Source: Pseudomonadota bacterium (lineage in GTDB: Bacteria; Pseudomonadota; Alphaproteobacteria; Acetobacterales; Acetobacteraceae). From it: 31,461 nucleotides of DNA. Below, piece after piece: positions 29,944 to 31,461 of the stretch. Position numbers and translations under genes: made by a program. The notes beneath the pieces are model-generated. The model was not told the origin of the DNA. It did not search any database and saw nothing but the letters and a program-made list of their open reading frames with translations. Every line of letters starts with the position of its first letter. The first letter of the stretch is position 1. Location: positions 1 through 31,461 of the forward strand of contig JAKBCB010000003.1 in NCBI GenBank assembly GCA_021808185.1. The letters are read 5' to 3'.

Positions 29944-31461
29944 GCGTCCTGGCGCCGCCGCCGGTCGCGCATGATGGGCGGCCGCGCATGGCGGGCCTCG
30001 CCCGCCAGGCCGTGCGCATCGCCGGGCCGCCTGTTGCGGCGTTCGCGGCGTTCCTGCTGCTGCTGGGCGGGCTTGACGATCCGTCCTGGGCGCGGCTGGT
30101 GGCGTTGGTCGGCTTCTGGGCGCTGGTCGGCATGTCCTGGAACATCATCGGCGGCTATGCGGGGCAGCCGTCGTTCGGACATTCCGCCTTCGTCGGTATC
30201 GGCGCCTACACCACGGCGCTGCTGTTGGAGCGGGACGTGCCGCCGTGGCTAGGGCTGCCCTGCGGCGTCGGCCTCGCCTGTCTCGCGGCGCTGCTGATCG
30301 GCGCGCCTACGCTGCGCCTGCGGGATGTGTATTTCGCGCTCGCGACACTGGTCTATCCCCTCATTCTCGGGCTGATCGTCACCTGGCTCGGGCTTCAGGA
30401 GGTGCTGGTATCGACGCATCCGGATGCGCCGCTGCTGTTCATGTCCTGGGTCGATGCCAGGGCCTATGCGGTCGCGTTCGGGTTACTGATCCTGCTCGCG
30501 TGGATCGCGCTGACGCTGCTGGAGCGGTCGCGGCTGCGGCTGATCCTGGCGGCCATCCGGCTCGATGAAGCGACCGCCGTGTCCACCGGCATCGATGCGC
30601 CGCGGGTCAAGCTGGCCTGCTTCGTCGCCAGCGCCGGCCTCGGCGCGCTTGCCGGCGGCATATACATCCAGCTCGTGTTCGTGGTGACGCCGGGCGACGT
30701 GCTGTCCTTCGACATGTCGATCCAGGCTATCCTGATCGCACTGGTCGGCGGCATCGCCCGGCGCGGCGGCCCGCTGATCGGCGCGGCAATCCTGATCCCG
30801 GTTGCCAATCTGCTCGAATCGTCGCTCGGCGGCACGTCCGGTGGGCCGCAACTGGCCTACGGACTGGCGCTGATTCTGGTGGTGACGGTGATGCCGCGCG
30901 GGCTGCTCGATCAGGCGGAGCGTCGGTTTCCCCGCCGCCGTCGTGCGCCCGCCGTCACGACGCCGATGCCCGTCGCCATCGCAACACCTCTGCCGCCGCG
31001 CCAGCCATTCGGCAACGCGCACGCGCCGGTGCTGGAGGTGCGCGGGCTGCGCCGCCATTACGGCGGCGTGATCGCGGTCGCGGGCGTCGATCTGACGATC
31101 CGCGCCGGCGAGTTCGTCGGTCTGGTCGGGCCGAACGGCGCGGGCAAGAGCACGCTGTTCGACCTGATCACCGGCTACCAGCGCCCGACTGCGGGGCAGA
31201 TCCTGGTGTGCGGCATCGACATGTCCGGCAGGCCGGCCCACGCGCTGGCGCGCGCCGGGCTTCGCCGCACGTTCCAGACCGCGCGGCCGTTCCGCAGCAT
31301 GACGGTGCTGGAAAACGCCCTGCTCGGCGTCGGCAGCGACCGCGGCGGGACCGCGCTGCGCATGGCGGCGGCGCGCAACGCGCTGGACGCGGTCGGGCTG
31401 GGCGCACTGGCGGAGAAGCGCGCCGGTGCGCTGGTGCCGTCGCAGCTTCGGCTGCTGGAGG
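29940..31461 (+). CDS. Fused LivM-type permease and LivG-type ATPase (partial, runs off the window)
   Basis: One frame is open from ATG 29940 to the window end, 507 codons without a stop. Residues about 15-320 are a LivM permease (SWNIIGGYAGQPSFGHSAF, LRLRDVYFALATLVYP, ALVGGIARRGGPLIGAAIL). A Pro/Arg-rich linker (about 322-358) leads to a LivG-like ATPase domain: LEVRGLRRHYGGVIAVAGVD, Walker A GPNGAGKST at residues 397-405, and RRTFQTARPFRSMTVLENAL. Where the ABC signature belongs, LVPSQLRLLE is seen in place of LPYGQQRRLE. Walker B and the end are beyond the window. Such permease/ATPase fusions are known in LIV-type systems. Confidence 0.9.
   Translation, partial: MSVLAPPPVAHDGRPRMAGLARQAVRIAGPPVAAFAAFLLLLGGLDDPSWARLVALVGFWALVGMSWNIIGGYAGQPSFGHSAFVGIGAYTTALLLERDVPPWLGLPCGVGLACLAALLIGAPTLRLRDVYFALATLVYPLILGLIVTWLGLQEVLVSTHPDAPLLFMSWVDARAYAVAFGLLILLAWIALTLLERSRLRLILAAIRLDEATAVSTGIDAPRVKLACFVASAGLGALAGGIYIQLVFVVTPGDVLSFDMSIQAILIALVGGIARRGGPLIGAAILIPVANLLESSLGGTSGGPQLAYGLALILVVTVMPRGLLDQAERRFPRRRRAPAVTTPMPVAIATPLPPRQPFGNAHAPVLEVRGLRRHYGGVIAVAGVDLTIRAGEFVGLVGPNGAGKSTLFDLITGYQRPTAGQILVCGIDMSGRPAHALARAGLRRTFQTARPFRSMTVLENALLGVGSDRGGTALRMAAARNALDAVGLGALAEKRAGALVPSQLRLLE

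Overview
The window comes from a GC-rich proteobacterium. Codon third positions are strongly G/C. The family mix (many MFS and ABC uptake systems, CaiB/acyl-CoA dehydrogenase catabolism, DoxDA sulfur oxidation, TraG of the alphaproteobacterial conjugation type) fits an alphaproteobacterium, perhaps Acetobacteraceae/Rhodospirillales. That placement is inference; no rRNA or marker gene is present.

Layout. (1) 1-2438, + strand: the end of a hydroxyproline-type catabolic operon, with an enolase-superfamily enzyme (partial), a proline racemase/hydroxyproline epimerase-family enzyme with a Ser/Cys active-site pair, and a DapA-family lyase/deaminase. (2) 2439-3583: a decayed IS66 transposase gene and featureless DNA. 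(3) 3584-9085, - strand: a tightly packed operon of GntR regulator, MmgE/PrpD, acyl-CoA dehydrogenase, CaiB/BaiF CoA-transferase and TauD-like dioxygenase. It diverges from a + strand MaoC hydratase and MFS transporter (9130-11100) across a short gap holding a GT-N-AC inverted repeat. Together they look like a regulon for uptake and CoA-dependent breakdown of a small, probably dicarboxylic, acid. (4) 11101-12015: a CsbD stress protein with a strong hairpin on each side, then an 18-bp tandem repeat. (5) 12016-14626, - strand: a four-gene operon of MarR regulator, isochorismatase-fold protein lacking the usual Cys, small membrane protein and MFS exporter, with an inverted-repeat operator candidate upstream. 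(6) 14892-15828: the first 32 codons of a traG-like conjugation gene, cut off by an internally deleted IS3-family element.

(7) 15826-26182 is the most interesting part. On the - strand run a DUF442/TIGR01244 sulfur-transfer/phosphatase-like protein, a cysteine-free ArsR repressor, a TauE/SafE exporter, an RND permease with its adaptor, a Tat-exported DsrE-like protein, an orphan solute-binding protein and a fused DoxD-DoxA thiosulfate:quinone oxidoreductase. Most genes overlap or nearly touch. The promoter holds a perfect AT-rich palindrome in otherwise GC-rich DNA. Next to it lie a methyltransferase-like membrane protein, a Crp/Fnr regulator that has lost its DNA-binding half, and a DUF2892 protein whose end runs into the crp remnant. 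I read this as a periplasmic sulfur-compound sensing, oxidation and export island. The combination of RND pump, periplasmic DsrE, orphan binding protein and DoxDA is not a system I can name.

(8) 26344-31461: a second MarR regulator, then an IclR regulator leading a LIV-type ABC uptake operon (binding protein, LivH permease, and a fused LivM-LivG permease/ATPase that runs off the window end).
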